A stretch of DNA of 64,000 nucleotides from CAMYMQ01 sp963730305 (GTDB taxonomy: Bacteria > Pseudomonadota > Alphaproteobacteria > Bin65), in the NCBI GenBank assembly GCA_963730305.1, contig CAVSRB010000006.1, positions 186,001 through 250,000 of the forward strand, written 5' to 3'. Shown piece after piece: positions 27,886 to 37,359 of the stretch. Both the position numbers and the translations under genes were made by a program. Numbering within the stretch: the stretch's first letter is position 1; the number at the start of each line of letters is the position of its first letter. The notes beneath the pieces were generated by a model. It saw only the letters and a program-made list of their open reading frames with translations. It searched no databases and was not told the origin of the DNA.

Positions 27886-30112
27886 TCCGGCCTCGCTCGA
27901 CCGCCTGTTCCGGCCGAAGTCGGTCGCCATCGTCGGGGCCTCGGCCAGCCCCGGCAAGGCCGGCTACATGCTGGTCGAGGCGCTCAAGGGCTTCGACGGG
28001 GCGGTCTACCCGATCAACCCCAAGGGCGGCGAGATCCTCGGCCTGACCGCCTATCCCTCGCTGACGGCGCTCGGCAAGCCGGTCGACCTGGTCTTCCTCG
28101 GCGTGCCCGCCGCCGCCTCGCCGGCGATCCTGCGTGAGGCCGCCGGCATCGGCGCCGGCGCGGCGCTGATCGTCAGCGGCGGCTTCGGCGAGGCCGGCGA
28201 CCAGGCGCTCCAGGACGAGATCGGCGCGATCTGCCGCGAAGGCGGCATCCGCCTGCTCGGCCCCAACACGTCGGGCTTCGTCGTCCCGCCGCAGGGCCTG
28301 CTCGCCAACTTCCTGCCCGCCTCGCGCACGATGGCGCCGGGCCGGGTCGCCGTCGTCGCCCAGAGCGGCGGGGTCAACCTGGCGCTGGCCTTCGCCCTGT
28401 CCAACGCCGGCATCGGCCTGGCGATGGCGGTCGGCCTAGGCAACGCGATCGACGTCGGCGCTCCTGACCTGATCGAATACCTCGCCGGCCGCGACGACAT
28501 CGACGCGGTCGCCCTCCACCTCGAAGGCGTGCCCCAGGGCCGGCGGCTCTACGACGCGCTCGCGGCGCTGACGCCGCGCTGCCCGGTCGTCGCCTATCCG
28601 GTCGGCCGCACCGAGATCGGCGCCTTCGCCCGCTCGCACACCGGCAACCTGATGGGCAGCCACGCGCTGACCAGCGCCGCCCTGGCCCAGGCCGGCGCGG
28701 TCGTGGTCGACCGGATGACCGACGCGGTCGACGCGATCCACGCGCTGCACAAGTGCCGCCTGCCGGCCAAGGCCGACCCGGGTGTCGGCGTCCTGACCGG
28801 CCAGGCGGGCCCCGGCCTCGCCATCGTCGACAGGCTCAACGCCGCCGATGTGCGCGTGCCCGAGATCGGGCCCGACACCCAGGCCCGGATCGCCGGCCTG
28901 CTGCCGCCGCTGACCTTCATGAAGAACCCGGTCGATACCGGCCGGCCGGAGCGCAGCTTCGGCCAGGTCTGCGCGGCGCTGGGCAGCGACCCGGTGATCG
29001 ACGCCACGCTCGTCTATGCCCTCTACGAGCACGGCTCCTCCGACCCGGTCGGCGGCATCGCCGAGGGGCGGCAGGCGTTCGACAAGCCGGTCCTGTTCGG
29101 CACCGGCGGCACCCCATCGGAGATCGACCCGCTCGCCGCCGCGTCGGAAGCGGCCGGCGTGCCCTGCTACGACAGCCCCGACCGGGTTGCCGGCGGCATG
29201 ATCGCCCTGGTCGGGGATGCCAAGGCGCAGTACCGGTTTCAGGCGCGGTGTGGTTCCGGCGGGCCGCCGGGGGCAGGCAACGATGCGCCATCGGTTCCTG
29301 CCGGGCCGCTCGACGAGGCCGCGGCCAAGGCGGTCGTGCGGGCGCTGGGTATCGGCGTGCCCGACGGCGCGGCCTGCGCCGACCGTGCCGCCGCTCACGC
29401 TGCCTTGGCGACGCTGGCGCCGCCCGTGGTGGTCAAGGTCCTCGACGCCGCGGTGCTGCACAAGACCGAGGTCGGCGGGGTCCATCTCGGCGTCGCCACG
29501 GCCGACCAGCTCGACGCCGCCCTCGACCGGATCGACGCGATCCCGGGCGGGCCGCACCGCTACCTGATCGAGACGACGGCGCCGGCCGGGCTCGAGCTGA
29601 TCCTGGGCGGCCGGCGCGACCCGAGCTGGGGGCCGTCGGTGCTGGTCGGCCTCGGCGGGGTCACTGCCGAGGCGCTCGGCGACGTCGCCGTCGGCCTGGC
29701 GCCGCTCGGCCCCGACGACGCGGCCGCGATGCTCGACCGGCTCCAGGGCAAGGCGCTGCTCGACGGCTGGCGCGGCGCGCCGGCGATCGACCGCGCCGCG
29801 ATCGTCCGCGCCATCGTCGCGCTGGGCGACCTGCTGGTGGCCAACCCGCACGTCGCGGAGATCGATCTCAACCCGGTCCGCGCCTATCCGGACGGGCTGC
29901 TGGCGCTCGATGCCCTGATCGTCACCGACGACGCTGAGATTGTCCCGGGCAGCGAGCGGCCCCTCGCCCTCCCACCGCTGCGCGGCGGGCCCCTCCCTCT
30001 CCCCAAGGAGAGGGGACATGTGGCACGTCCGTCTCAATTGCTCCCTCTCCCTCGGGGAGAGGGTTGCGCAGGGTTGGTGCGGCGAAGCCGTGCCTTACCC
30101 GGAGCTGGGTGA
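27878..30112 (+). CDS. Acyl-CoA synthetase, NDP-forming (CoA-binding + ATP-grasp)
   Basis: The product matches acetate/acyl-CoA ligases (ADP-forming) and related acyl-CoA synthetases. In order: CoA-binding Rossmann domain (FRPKSVAIVGASASPGKAGY, residues 10-30), succinyl-CoA ligase-like domains (VAVVAQSGGVNLALAFALSN; the SHTGNLMGS region with the phosphohistidine-loop-like His), and a C-terminal ATP-grasp domain (VVKVLDAAVLHKTEVGGVHLG; EIDLNPVRAY). A TTG start overlapping the SEDS stop by 8 bases is used (MPDPASLDRLFRP). The last ~50 residues (from about 29960) are translated from a dispersed repeat, so the natural end may have been replaced. Probably translationally coupled to the SEDS gene, without obvious functional link. 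Confidence 0.85.
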   Translation: MPDPASLDRLFRPKSVAIVGASASPGKAGYMLVEALKGFDGAVYPINPKGGEILGLTAYPSLTALGKPVDLVFLGVPAAASPAILREAAGIGAGAALIVSGGFGEAGDQALQDEIGAICREGGIRLLGPNTSGFVVPPQGLLANFLPASRTMAPGRVAVVAQSGGVNLALAFALSNAGIGLAMAVGLGNAIDVGAPDLIEYLAGRDDIDAVALHLEGVPQGRRLYDALAALTPRCPVVAYPVGRTEIGAFARSHTGNLMGSHALTSAALAQAGAVVVDRMTDAVDAIHALHKCRLPAKADPGVGVLTGQAGPGLAIVDRLNAADVRVPEIGPDTQARIAGLLPPLTFMKNPVDTGRPERSFGQVCAALGSDPVIDATLVYALYEHGSSDPVGGIAEGRQAFDKPVLFGTGGTPSEIDPLAAASEAAGVPCYDSPDRVAGGMIALVGDAKAQYRFQARCGSGGPPGAGNDAPSVPAGPLDEAAAKAVVRALGIGVPDGAACADRAAAHAALATLAPPVVVKVLDAAVLHKTEVGGVHLGVATADQLDAALDRIDAIPGGPHRYLIETTAPAGLELILGGRRDPSWGPSVLVGLGGVTAEALGDVAVGLAPLGPDDAAAMLDRLQGKALLDGWRGAPAIDRAAIVRAIVALGDLLVANPHVAEIDLNPVRAYPDGLLALDALIVTDDAEIVPGSERPLALPPLRGGPLPLPKERGHVARPSQLLPLPRGEGCAGLVRRSRALPGAG
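29996..30063. repeat. Pair of CCTCTCC/GGAGAGG hairpins
   Basis: CCTCTCC-CCAA-GGAGAGG (29996-30013) and CCCTCTCC-CTCGG-GGAGAGGG (30043-30063) are two inverted repeats of the widely dispersed type that often lies between convergent genes. They sit at the 3' end of the acyl-CoA synthetase frame, converging on fdsA, and could end transcription from either side. Confidence 0.75.
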
Positions 30113-30129
30113 GGGGACACCGCCGGCCG

Positions 30130-32899
30130 CTACTCCGCCGCCGCCGGCACCGCTGCCTTCTCGACCCGCGCGGCGCAGAACTTGAACTCCGGGATCTTGC
30201 CCCAGGGGTCGAGCTGCGGGTTGGTCAGCCAGTTGGCCGGGGCCTCGCCGTAGCAGAAGGGGATGAACACCGTGCCCGGCGGCACCGCCAGGTCGCTGCG
30301 CGCGGTCAGCTCGAGCGCGCCGCGCCGGGTCTCGACCCGGACCCGGTCGCCCGGCGCGAGGCCCATGCGGTTGAGGTCGGTCGGGCTCAGCGACGCCACC
30401 GCCTCGGGCTCGAGCGCGTCGAGCACGCTCGCGCGCCGGGTCATCGCGCCGGTGTGCCAGTGCTCGAGCTGGCGGCCGGTGGTCAGGATCATCGGGAAGT
30501 CGGCGTCGGGCACCTCGCCGGGCGGCTGCGGCGTCGCCGGCACCAGCTTGCCGCGGCCGTTCTCGGTCGGGAAGCCCGTGGCGAAGACGATCTCGTTGCC
30601 CGGCTTGTCGGGCGCGTCGCAGGGGTAGGTGACCGAGCTCTCCCGCTCGACCCGCTCCCACGTGATGTTGTCCAGCGACGGCATCACCGAGGCCATCTCG
30701 GTGAAGACCTCTGCGGGCCCGTCATAGGCCCAGTCGAGCCCGATCCGCCGCGCGATCTCCTGGATGATCCACAGGTCCTGGCGGGCGTCGCCGGGCGGCT
30801 CGACGGCCGGCCGGCCCATCTGGACCTGGCGGTTGGTGTTGGTCACCGTGCCCGACTTCTCCGGCCAGGCCGAAGCGGGCAGGACGACGTCGGCGTGCCA
30901 CGCGGTCTCGGTCAGGAACAGGTCCTGGACGACGAGGTGCTCCAGCTTCGCCAGCGCCTCGCGGGCGTGGGACGCATCGGGGTCGGACATCGCCGGGTTC
31001 TCGCCCATCACGTACATGCCCCGGATGTCGCCGGCGATGATCGCGTTGACGATCTCGACCACGGTCAGGCCGGGGTCGGGGTCGAGGGCGGTGCCCCAGG
31101 CCTCCTCGAACAGCTTCTGCACCTCCGGCTTCGCCACCGACTGGTAGTCGGGATAGACCATCGGGATCAGGCCGGCGTCGGACGCGCCCTGGACGTTGTT
31201 CTGGCCGCGCAGCGGGTGCAGCCCGGTGCCGGGCCGGCCGACCTGGCCGGTGGCGAGCGCCAGCGCGATCAGGCAGCGCGCGTTGTCGGTGCCGTGGACG
31301 TGCTGGGAGATGCCCATGCCCCAGAAGATGATCGCCCGCTCGGCCCGGGCGTAGGTCCGCGCGACCGTGCGCAGGGTCTCCGGGTCGATGCCGCAGATCT
31401 CCGACATCGCCTCCGGGGTCAGCGGCTTGACGTGTTCGACGATCTCCTCGAAGCCGGCGACGTGGGCCTGGACATACTGCTTGTCGTACAGCTCCTCCTC
31501 GACGATGACGTGGAGCAGGGCGTTGAGCAGGGCGACGTCGCCGCCGCCCTTGAACTGCAGCATGTGGGTGGCGTGGCGTTTGAGCGCCTGGCCGCGCGGG
31601 TCGGCGACGATCAGGGTCGCCCCGCGCTTGGCCGCCTGCTTGAAATAGGTCGCCGCGACCGGGTGGTTCTCGGTCGGGTTGGCGCCGATCACGAAGATCA
31701 CGTCGGAGTCCTCGACCGCCGTGAAGGGGGCGGTCACCGCGCCCGAGCCGATCCCCTCCATCAGCGCCGCGACCGACGAGGCGTGGCACAGCCGGGTGCA
31801 GTGGTCGACGTTGTTGGTGTGGAAGCCGGTGCGGACCAGCTTCTGGAACAGGTAGGCCTCCTCGTTCGAGCCCTTGGCCGAGCCGAAGCCGGCCAGCGCG
31901 TTGCCGCCGTGTTCGTCGCGGATCCGGGCCAGTCCCGCCGCGGCGCGGTCGAGCGCCTCGTCCCAGGTCGCCTCGCGGAAGTATTGGAGCGGATCGCCCG
32001 GGTCCATGCTGATCCAGGCCTCCTTGGGCGCGTCGTCGCGGCGGATCAGCGGCTTGGTCAGGCGTTGGGGGTGGGTGATGTAGTCGAAGCCGAAGCGGCC
32101 CTTGACGCACAGCCGCTGCTCGTTGGCCGGGCCGTCCCGGCCCTCGACGTGGAGGACCTCGCCGTCCTTGACGTTGTAGGTGATCTGGCAGCCGACCCCG
32201 CAATAGGGGCAGACGCTGTCGACCTGCGTGTCCGCCCATTGGGTCCGCGCGCCCGCCGCGTCGAGCAGGTTGGCCGGCATCAGCGCGCCGGTCGGGCAGG
32301 CCTGCACGCACTCGCCGCAGGCGACGCAGGTGCTCGCGCCCATCGGGTCGTCCATGTCGAAGACGACTTTCGAGTACGCCCCCCGCGAGGCCATGCCGAT
32401 CACGTCGTTGACCTGGACCTCGCGGCAGGCGCGGACGCACAGGGTGCAGTTGATGCAGGCGTCGAGATGGACCGCCATTGCCGGGTGGCTGCGGTCCGGG
32501 GTGGGGGTGACCCGGCCCGGCAGCCGGCTGTCCGCGATGCCGACCCGGTCGGCCCAGCGCCAGAACTTGGCGTCCGGGTCGTGGGCCGTGCCGCGCGTGG
32601 GCTGGTCGGCGAGCAGCAGCTCGAACACCATCTTGCGCGACGCCTTGGCCCGCTCCGACGCCGTCTTCACCACCATGCCCTCGGCCGGGGTGCGGATGCA
32701 CGACGCCGCCAATACCCGCTCGCCCTCGATCTCGACCATGCAGGCGCGGCAGTTGCCGTCGGACGCGGTAGCCGGGCTCGGGCGCATAGCACAGGTGCGG
32801 GATCTCGGTGCCGAGCCGCTGGGCGACCTGCCAGATCGTCTCGCCCGGCGCGGCCTCGACCGTCTGCCCGTCCAAGGTGAAGGTGATGGTGTCCGTCAT
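30130..32899 (-). CDS. fdsA: NAD-dependent formate dehydrogenase, alpha subunit (frameshifted near N-terminus)
   Basis: The Mo-bis-PGD catalytic subunit oxidises formate to CO2. About 922 residues once one surplus base near 32764 is removed. Domains in order: N-terminal [2Fe-2S] ferredoxin domain (LCYAPEPGYR then SDGNCRACMVEIEG), two ferredoxin-type [4Fe-4S] motifs (CINCTLCVRACREVQ; CVACGECVQACPTGA), the [4Fe-4S] motif CPYCGVGCQ, and the molybdopterin domain with NVDHCTRLCHASSV (the catalytic-Cys region), then the dinucleotide-binding C-terminus. The codon in the catalytic region is Cys, not Sec. Its NADH-linked partner (fdsG-fdsB fusion) lies 6 kb upstream on the same strand. Confidence 0.93.
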
Positions 32900-33046
32900 G
32901 GCCCGTTCCGTGCCCGATTCCCGGCCGTTCGTGTGTCGCTGACGATGATTCTATAACGCTACAGAGCCAAGTCCACCTTTGGCTCGGTCATCCCGCCCGG
33001 TCCCGTCGTCCGGCCCCTCCCGCGCGATAGCCGCGGATGTAAACAT

Positions 33047-33120
33047 TTGTCATCATCGGGTCGCTGCGCCGCATTCCGTCAGGCGATGGGATGTCATCAT
33101 ATGTCATCAAATGTCATCAT
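33047..33120. promoter_or_regulatory. TGTCATCA direct repeats upstream of fdsA
   Basis: Three tandem 10-base units, ATGTCATCAT-ATGTCATCAA-ATGTCATCAT, fill 33091-33120, and a fourth copy (TTGTCATCAT) lies at 33047-33056. The 10-base period equals about one helical turn, so identical faces would be presented to a protein. The site lies 150-220 bases before the fdsA start and 60-130 bases before the secreted-protein gene at 33183. A regulator binding array is inferred. Confidence 0.5.
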
Positions 33121-33182
33121 TCCGGTTTCGCCTCGACGCGGCCACGGCGACGCCACCACGGGCTTGATATGAAGAAATACCT

Positions 33183-33680
33183 ATGATCGGGCAACGGGAT
33201 TTCAAGCGCTGCCTGGGCGGTCTGGCGCTGGCGGCCATCCTGCTGATGCCGGCGTCGGCGCAGACGCAGACGCAGACACAGACGCAGCGCGGGCTGCACG
33301 CGCCGGCGCGGGGCAGCGCGGAGCGCAAGGCGATCGTCGACGCGCTGCGCCTGCCGGTCTCCCGCATGCTCAAGGGGCCGGTCGCCTTCGCGATCAGCCA
33401 TCTCAAGGTCGACCGCACGTGGGCGCTGCTGATCGCGGTGCCGCGCCGGCCGACCGGCGAGGCGATCGACTATACCGACACCAAGTGGGCCGCGGCCGTG
33501 CGCCGCCAGGCGTTCAAGGACGAGATCGTCGCGCTGATGCGTCGGCGGGGCGTGCGCTGGCGGGTGGTCTGGTATGTCATCGGCGCGACCGAGCCGCCGT
33601 GGCGCGACTGGGCGAAGCGCTACAAGGCGCCGCCCGACATCTTTCCCAAGATTCCCAACGGATCGGCCTTCGACCGATAG
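33183..33680 (+). CDS. Secreted protein of unknown function, paralogue of the 38414 gene
   Basis: A 165-residue protein with an N-terminal signal peptide (hydrophobic GLALAAILLMPASAQ, residues 15-29) and a low-complexity (TQ)n stretch right after it. The mature part (RGSAERKAIVDALRLPVSRM, AVPRRPTGEAIDYTDTKW, RWRVVWYVIGATEPPW) is clearly related to the protein encoded at 38414-38857, and similar unassigned periplasmic proteins are common in proteobacteria. No catalytic motif is seen. It starts 283 bases from fdsA, on the opposite strand. Confidence 0.75.
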   Translation: MIGQRDFKRCLGGLALAAILLMPASAQTQTQTQTQRGLHAPARGSAERKAIVDALRLPVSRMLKGPVAFAISHLKVDRTWALLIAVPRRPTGEAIDYTDTKWAAAVRRQAFKDEIVALMRRRGVRWRVVWYVIGATEPPWRDWAKRYKAPPDIFPKIPNGSAFDR

Positions 33681-33793
33681 CCGGCGGCGCGGCCGAACGG
33701 GGCCTGGGCGCGGCGCGAGTCCGGCATTTGCGGCGCCGCGCCGGACGGTGCGCTTAACGCAAAATTAGCACAGGGCGGGATAGCACCGGTGTC

Positions 33794-35350
33794 ATGCTCC
33801 AGGTCTATGCCTGCCTCACGGAAGCGCATGACCTCCGCCTCGTCGCGCTCGCGGCGGTCATCTGCGTCTTCGCCTGCTACACCGCGTTCAACCTGCTTGG
33901 CCGCGCGACGCCGTATGGCCGCCCGTGGCGCCTCGGCTGGCTGGCCGCGGCCGCGCTGGTCACGGGCAGCGGCGTGTGGGCCACCCATTTCGTCGCCATG
34001 CTGTCGTACAAGCCGGGCTTCCCGGTCGGCTACGACGTCGGCCTGACGCTGCTCTCGATCGTCATCGCGACCTTGGCGTCCGGCCTGGGCTATTTCGCGG
34101 GCATCCGCTATGGGCGCAGGGTGCTCGCCGGCGTCATCGTCGGCGCCGGCATCGGCGCGATGCACTATGTCGGCATGGCGGCGCTGCTGGTGCCGGCGAC
34201 CAAGAGCTGGGACGCGGCCTACGTCGTGGCGTCGCTCGCGATCGGCGTCCTGTTCGGCGCGGCCGCCTGCCGGGTCGGCGTCGGCGTCGCTTCCGTCCGC
34301 GCACGGTTCGTCGCGACGGTACTGCTGACCGTGGGCATCTGCGGCCTACACTTCACCGGGATGACCGCGCTGACGCTGCAGTACGACCCGGCGGTGCCGG
34401 TATTCTCGTCGGTGCTGGCGCCCGACATACTGGCCATCGCGGTGGCCGCGGTGACCGCGCTGATCGTCGCGCTCGGCTTCCTCGGCGCGATCTTCGACCA
34501 GCATCTCGCCGGCCGTACCGCCCAGGAGGCGCAGCGGCTCCGGCTCTACATCGCCGAGCTGGAAGAGACCAAGCGGGCGCTCGCCGCGCGGACCCGGGAG
34601 GCGACCGCGGCGCTCGAAAGGGCGAAGGCCGGGAGCAAGGCGAAATCGCAGTTCCTCGCCATGATGGGGCACGAGCTGCGGACCCCGCTCAACGCCATCA
34701 TCGGGTTCGCCGAGGTCCAGCTCGCGCAGACCTTCGGGCCGCTGGGCGACCCCCGCTACCTGGACTATACGCGCGACATCCGGGAGAGCGGCCGCCACCT
34801 GCTCGGCCTGATCAACAACATCCTCGATATCTCGAACGCGGACGCCGGACGGCTCGAGCTGCACGAGGCGCCGGTCGACATTGCGGCCCTGATCGCCGAC
34901 GCCGCACAGGCGGTTGCCCACGACGCCGAAGCCGCGGAGATCGACCTGCGCGTCGACGTCGCCCGCGACCTGCCGCCGGTGCGGGGCGATGCGCGGCGGC
35001 TCCGCCAGGTCCTGGTCAACCTGCTCGCCAACGCGGTCAAGTTCAGCGGCCCGGACAGCGAGGTGAGTGTCACCGCGGCGCGGTGGTCGGGCGGCATGGC
35101 GGTGGTCGTGGCCGATACCGGCATCGGCATGGCGTCGCAGGACATCGACACCGCCCTCGACGTCTTCAGCCAGCTCGACGGCCGGCTCAGCCGGGAATAC
35201 GAGGGCACCGGCCTCGGCCTGCCGCTGGCCAAGCGCCTGGTGGAGCTGCACGACGGGACGCTCGAGATCGACAGCCGGGTCGGGGCCGGCACCCGCGTCA
35301 CGGTTACCCTGCCGCCGGCCCGCATGGTCGCCCAGCCGGTCGCGGCCTGA
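33794..35350 (+). CDS. MHYT-domain sensor histidine kinase
   Basis: A 518-residue membrane kinase. The N-terminal half has seven or so membrane helices with three MHYT-type motifs: THFVAM, MHYVGM and LHFTGM (the His/Met residues are proposed to bind copper in this domain). A coiled linker (about 240-280) leads to the dimerisation/phosphoacceptor domain, FLAMMGHELRTPLNAI with H293, then an HATPase domain with NLLANAVKF, VVADTGIGM and GTGLGLPLAK. No receiver domain is attached and no response regulator lies nearby, so its partner is elsewhere. Signal unknown; gas or metal sensing is inferred from the MHYT domain. Confidence 0.9.
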   Translation: MLQVYACLTEAHDLRLVALAAVICVFACYTAFNLLGRATPYGRPWRLGWLAAAALVTGSGVWATHFVAMLSYKPGFPVGYDVGLTLLSIVIATLASGLGYFAGIRYGRRVLAGVIVGAGIGAMHYVGMAALLVPATKSWDAAYVVASLAIGVLFGAAACRVGVGVASVRARFVATVLLTVGICGLHFTGMTALTLQYDPAVPVFSSVLAPDILAIAVAAVTALIVALGFLGAIFDQHLAGRTAQEAQRLRLYIAELEETKRALAARTREATAALERAKAGSKAKSQFLAMMGHELRTPLNAIIGFAEVQLAQTFGPLGDPRYLDYTRDIRESGRHLLGLINNILDISNADAGRLELHEAPVDIAALIADAAQAVAHDAEAAEIDLRVDVARDLPPVRGDARRLRQVLVNLLANAVKFSGPDSEVSVTAARWSGGMAVVVADTGIGMASQDIDTALDVFSQLDGRLSREYEGTGLGLPLAKRLVELHDGTLEIDSRVGAGTRVTVTLPPARMVAQPVAA

Positions 35351-35394
35351 CGCCGTTCTTTTCGCCCGAGCCGCCGCGCCGTCCGACGGACGCG

Positions 35395-35898
35395 TCAGCG
35401 CTTCAGCGGCGCGCGGCTCTCCAGGTTGTTGCCGTCGGCGATCTTCTTCAGGCAGGCCAGGAAACCCTCGCGCTCGTCCGCGGCGAGCGGGGCGAGGATG
35501 CGCGCCTGGGCGGCGTCGACCGCCGGCTGGGCGCGGCGGAGCAGGGCGCCGCCCGCGGGCGTGCAGGTGATCGCGTTGTGGCGGCGGTCGGCGCGCGACC
35601 GGCGCCGGGCGACCAGGCCGCGCCTCTCGAGGTTGCCGACGACCGTGCTCACCGTGGTGCGGTCGAGCGCGGTCAGGCCGCCGAGCCGGTTCTGGTCGAG
35701 CTCGCCATGCTGGTCGAGCGCCTTGAGCACCGCATACTGCAGCGGCGTCAGGTCGTCCGCGCGGCATTCCTGGAGGAACAGGGCGACGGCGATCTGCTGA
35801 CACCGCCGCAGCAGGTGGCCGGGCATGTCGACCAGCTCGGCCGCAGCGCCGGCGTCCGCCGCGACCGCCAGCTCGTCGCCGTCGGGCGGAGCGGTCAT
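35395..35898 (-). CDS. MarR-family transcriptional regulator
   Basis: 167 residues with the winged-helix core LTPLQYAVLKALDQHG, RLGGLTALDRTTVSTVVGNLERRGLV and the wing RRRSRADRRHNAITCTPAG. The ATG overlaps the stop of the upstream monooxygenase (ATGA), so the two are co-transcribed and translationally coupled. A MarR protein encoded with the enzyme it controls usually represses its own operon and is released by an aromatic ligand; the palindrome at 37151 is the candidate operator. Confidence 0.88.
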   Translation of the reverse strand: MTAPPDGDELAVAADAGAAAELVDMPGHLLRRCQQIAVALFLQECRADDLTPLQYAVLKALDQHGELDQNRLGGLTALDRTTVSTVVGNLERRGLVARRRSRADRRHNAITCTPAGGALLRRAQPAVDAAQARILAPLAADEREGFLACLKKIADGNNLESRAPLKR

Positions 35899-37112
35899 GG
35901 CGCCAGCTTGAACTGCTGCGCGCCGGTCTCGTCGATGCCCTCGTAGAGCCAGGCCATGCCCTCGCCCGGCTTGGTCGGGTCGGTCGGGGCGAGCATGGCG
36001 TTGCGCAGGTCGGCGGTGGCGCCGGCGGCGTGGTAGATATCGCCGAACATCCGGGCGGTGAGCTGGACCCGCGCCGTGCGCAGGTAGCGCAGCGCCTGGT
36101 ATTCCTTGAAGGCGGTCTCGATGTCGTCGCCGTTGGCCGCCACCCGCGTGGCCAGGCAGACGCCGTCCTCGGTCGCCATGCACGCGCCCTGGGCCAGGTA
36201 TTGCAGCATCGGGTGGGCGGCGTCGCCGAGCAGGGTGACCCGGCCCTTCGACCAGTCCTTGATCGGCTCGCGGTCGCACAGCACCCACATCCGCCAGCTC
36301 TCGATCTTGTCGAGCATGGTGAGGACATCTTCGTGCTCGCCGGCGAAGCGCTGGTGCAGCTCCTCGGGGTCGCCGAAGGCGTCCCAGCCCTCCTCGTAGC
36401 GGTCGCTGTGGAACACCGCGACCAGGTTGTAGATCTCGCCCCGGTGCAGGGGATAGTGGACCAGGTGGGTCTTGGGCCCGGCCCACAGCACGACGTTGTC
36501 CTGCTTGATGTGGTCGGGCACCTCGCTGGTCGGCAGCACGGCGCGGTAGGCGATGTGGCCGGAAACCCGCGGCTCGCCGTCGCCGACGAGCTGCTTGCGG
36601 ACGTTGGACCACAGCCCGTCGGCGCCGATCAGGGCGGCGCCCTCGATGGTCGCGCCATCCTTGGTGAAGACGCGGACGCCGTCGCCGGTGTCCTCGTAGC
36701 CGGTGACCGATTGGTTGACGCTGGTCTCGACGTTGGGCTGCGCCTTGCAGGCGTCGATCAGGGCGTTGTGCAGGTCGGGGCGGTAGATCACGCCATAGGG
36801 ATGCTTGTAGCGGTCGCGGAACGCCTTGGAGCCGACCGGCATGCGCACGATCTCGTTGCCGGTCAGGCCGTCCTTCATGACCAGGAAGTCGGGCAGCACG
36901 GCGACGTCGAGGATGGCGTCGGTCAGGCCCAGGACGTCGAACATCTTGAACACGTTGGGGCCGATCTGGATGCCGGCGCCGATCTCGCCGAACTCGGACG
37001 CCTGCTCCAGGATGTGGACGGCGCGGCCCTTCTGGCTCAGCGCCAGCGCCGCGGCGAAGCCGCCGATGCCGCCGCCGGCGATCACGATCGGCGTGTCGGA
37101 ATTCGCGCTCAT
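35895..37112 (-). CDS. FAD-dependent monooxygenase, 3-hydroxybenzoate 6-hydroxylase-like
   Basis: A 405-residue class A flavoprotein hydroxylase. It has the FAD-binding GGGIGGFAAALAL, the DG motif GADGLWSNVR and the GD motif GDAAHPMLQYLAQGACMATED. The overall sequence resembles 3-hydroxybenzoate 6-hydroxylases, which make gentisate with NADH and O2; salicylate hydroxylases are the alternative. The ATG at 37112 is chosen because a purine-rich GAGGAAGG site precedes it; an ATG at 37142 would add ten residues. No gentisate dioxygenase is in the window. The MarR gene overlaps its stop. Confidence 0.8.
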   Translation of the reverse strand: MSANSDTPIVIAGGGIGGFAAALALSQKGRAVHILEQASEFGEIGAGIQIGPNVFKMFDVLGLTDAILDVAVLPDFLVMKDGLTGNEIVRMPVGSKAFRDRYKHPYGVIYRPDLHNALIDACKAQPNVETSVNQSVTGYEDTGDGVRVFTKDGATIEGAALIGADGLWSNVRKQLVGDGEPRVSGHIAYRAVLPTSEVPDHIKQDNVVLWAGPKTHLVHYPLHRGEIYNLVAVFHSDRYEEGWDAFGDPEELHQRFAGEHEDVLTMLDKIESWRMWVLCDREPIKDWSKGRVTLLGDAAHPMLQYLAQGACMATEDGVCLATRVAANGDDIETAFKEYQALRYLRTARVQLTARMFGDIYHAAGATADLRNAMLAPTDPTKPGEGMAWLYEGIDETGAQQFKLAP

Positions 37113-37150
37113 GAACCCTTCCTCCCTCGGTTCGGATGCCATTGTTCAGT

Positions 37151-37182
37151 ATTATGATCATAATGCTGATTGATGGTCAATC
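37151..37182. promoter_or_regulatory. Candidate MarR operator upstream of the monooxygenase
   Basis: ATTATGATCATAAT (37151-37164) is a perfect 14-base palindrome in an AT-rich pocket 39 bases before the monooxygenase start. Right beside it, GATTGA-TGG-TCAATC (37168-37182) is a second perfect inverted repeat. MarR proteins bind such short palindromes at their own promoters. Assignment is by position; binding has not been shown. Confidence 0.55.
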
Positions 37183-37359
37183 GCTGTTGTTTCCCAAGGG
37201 CTTCTCTTGGACCGCACCGAGATGTGAGGCGACGCCGGGGGGTAAATGGACTATATTGGAAGCATAGGCGGGTCGCGGTTCCTCGTGGCCGCCGACCGCA
37301 TTCGGTGACCGGCCACGACGGCCTGCGGCCCTCGAACCCTCGGTTCGGGAGAAGAAACT

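Noticed and set aside
33270..33300. CAGACG repeats as a regulatory microsatellite
   Set aside because: They lie inside the reading frame, in multiples of six bases, and encode the (TQ)n tract after the signal peptide.
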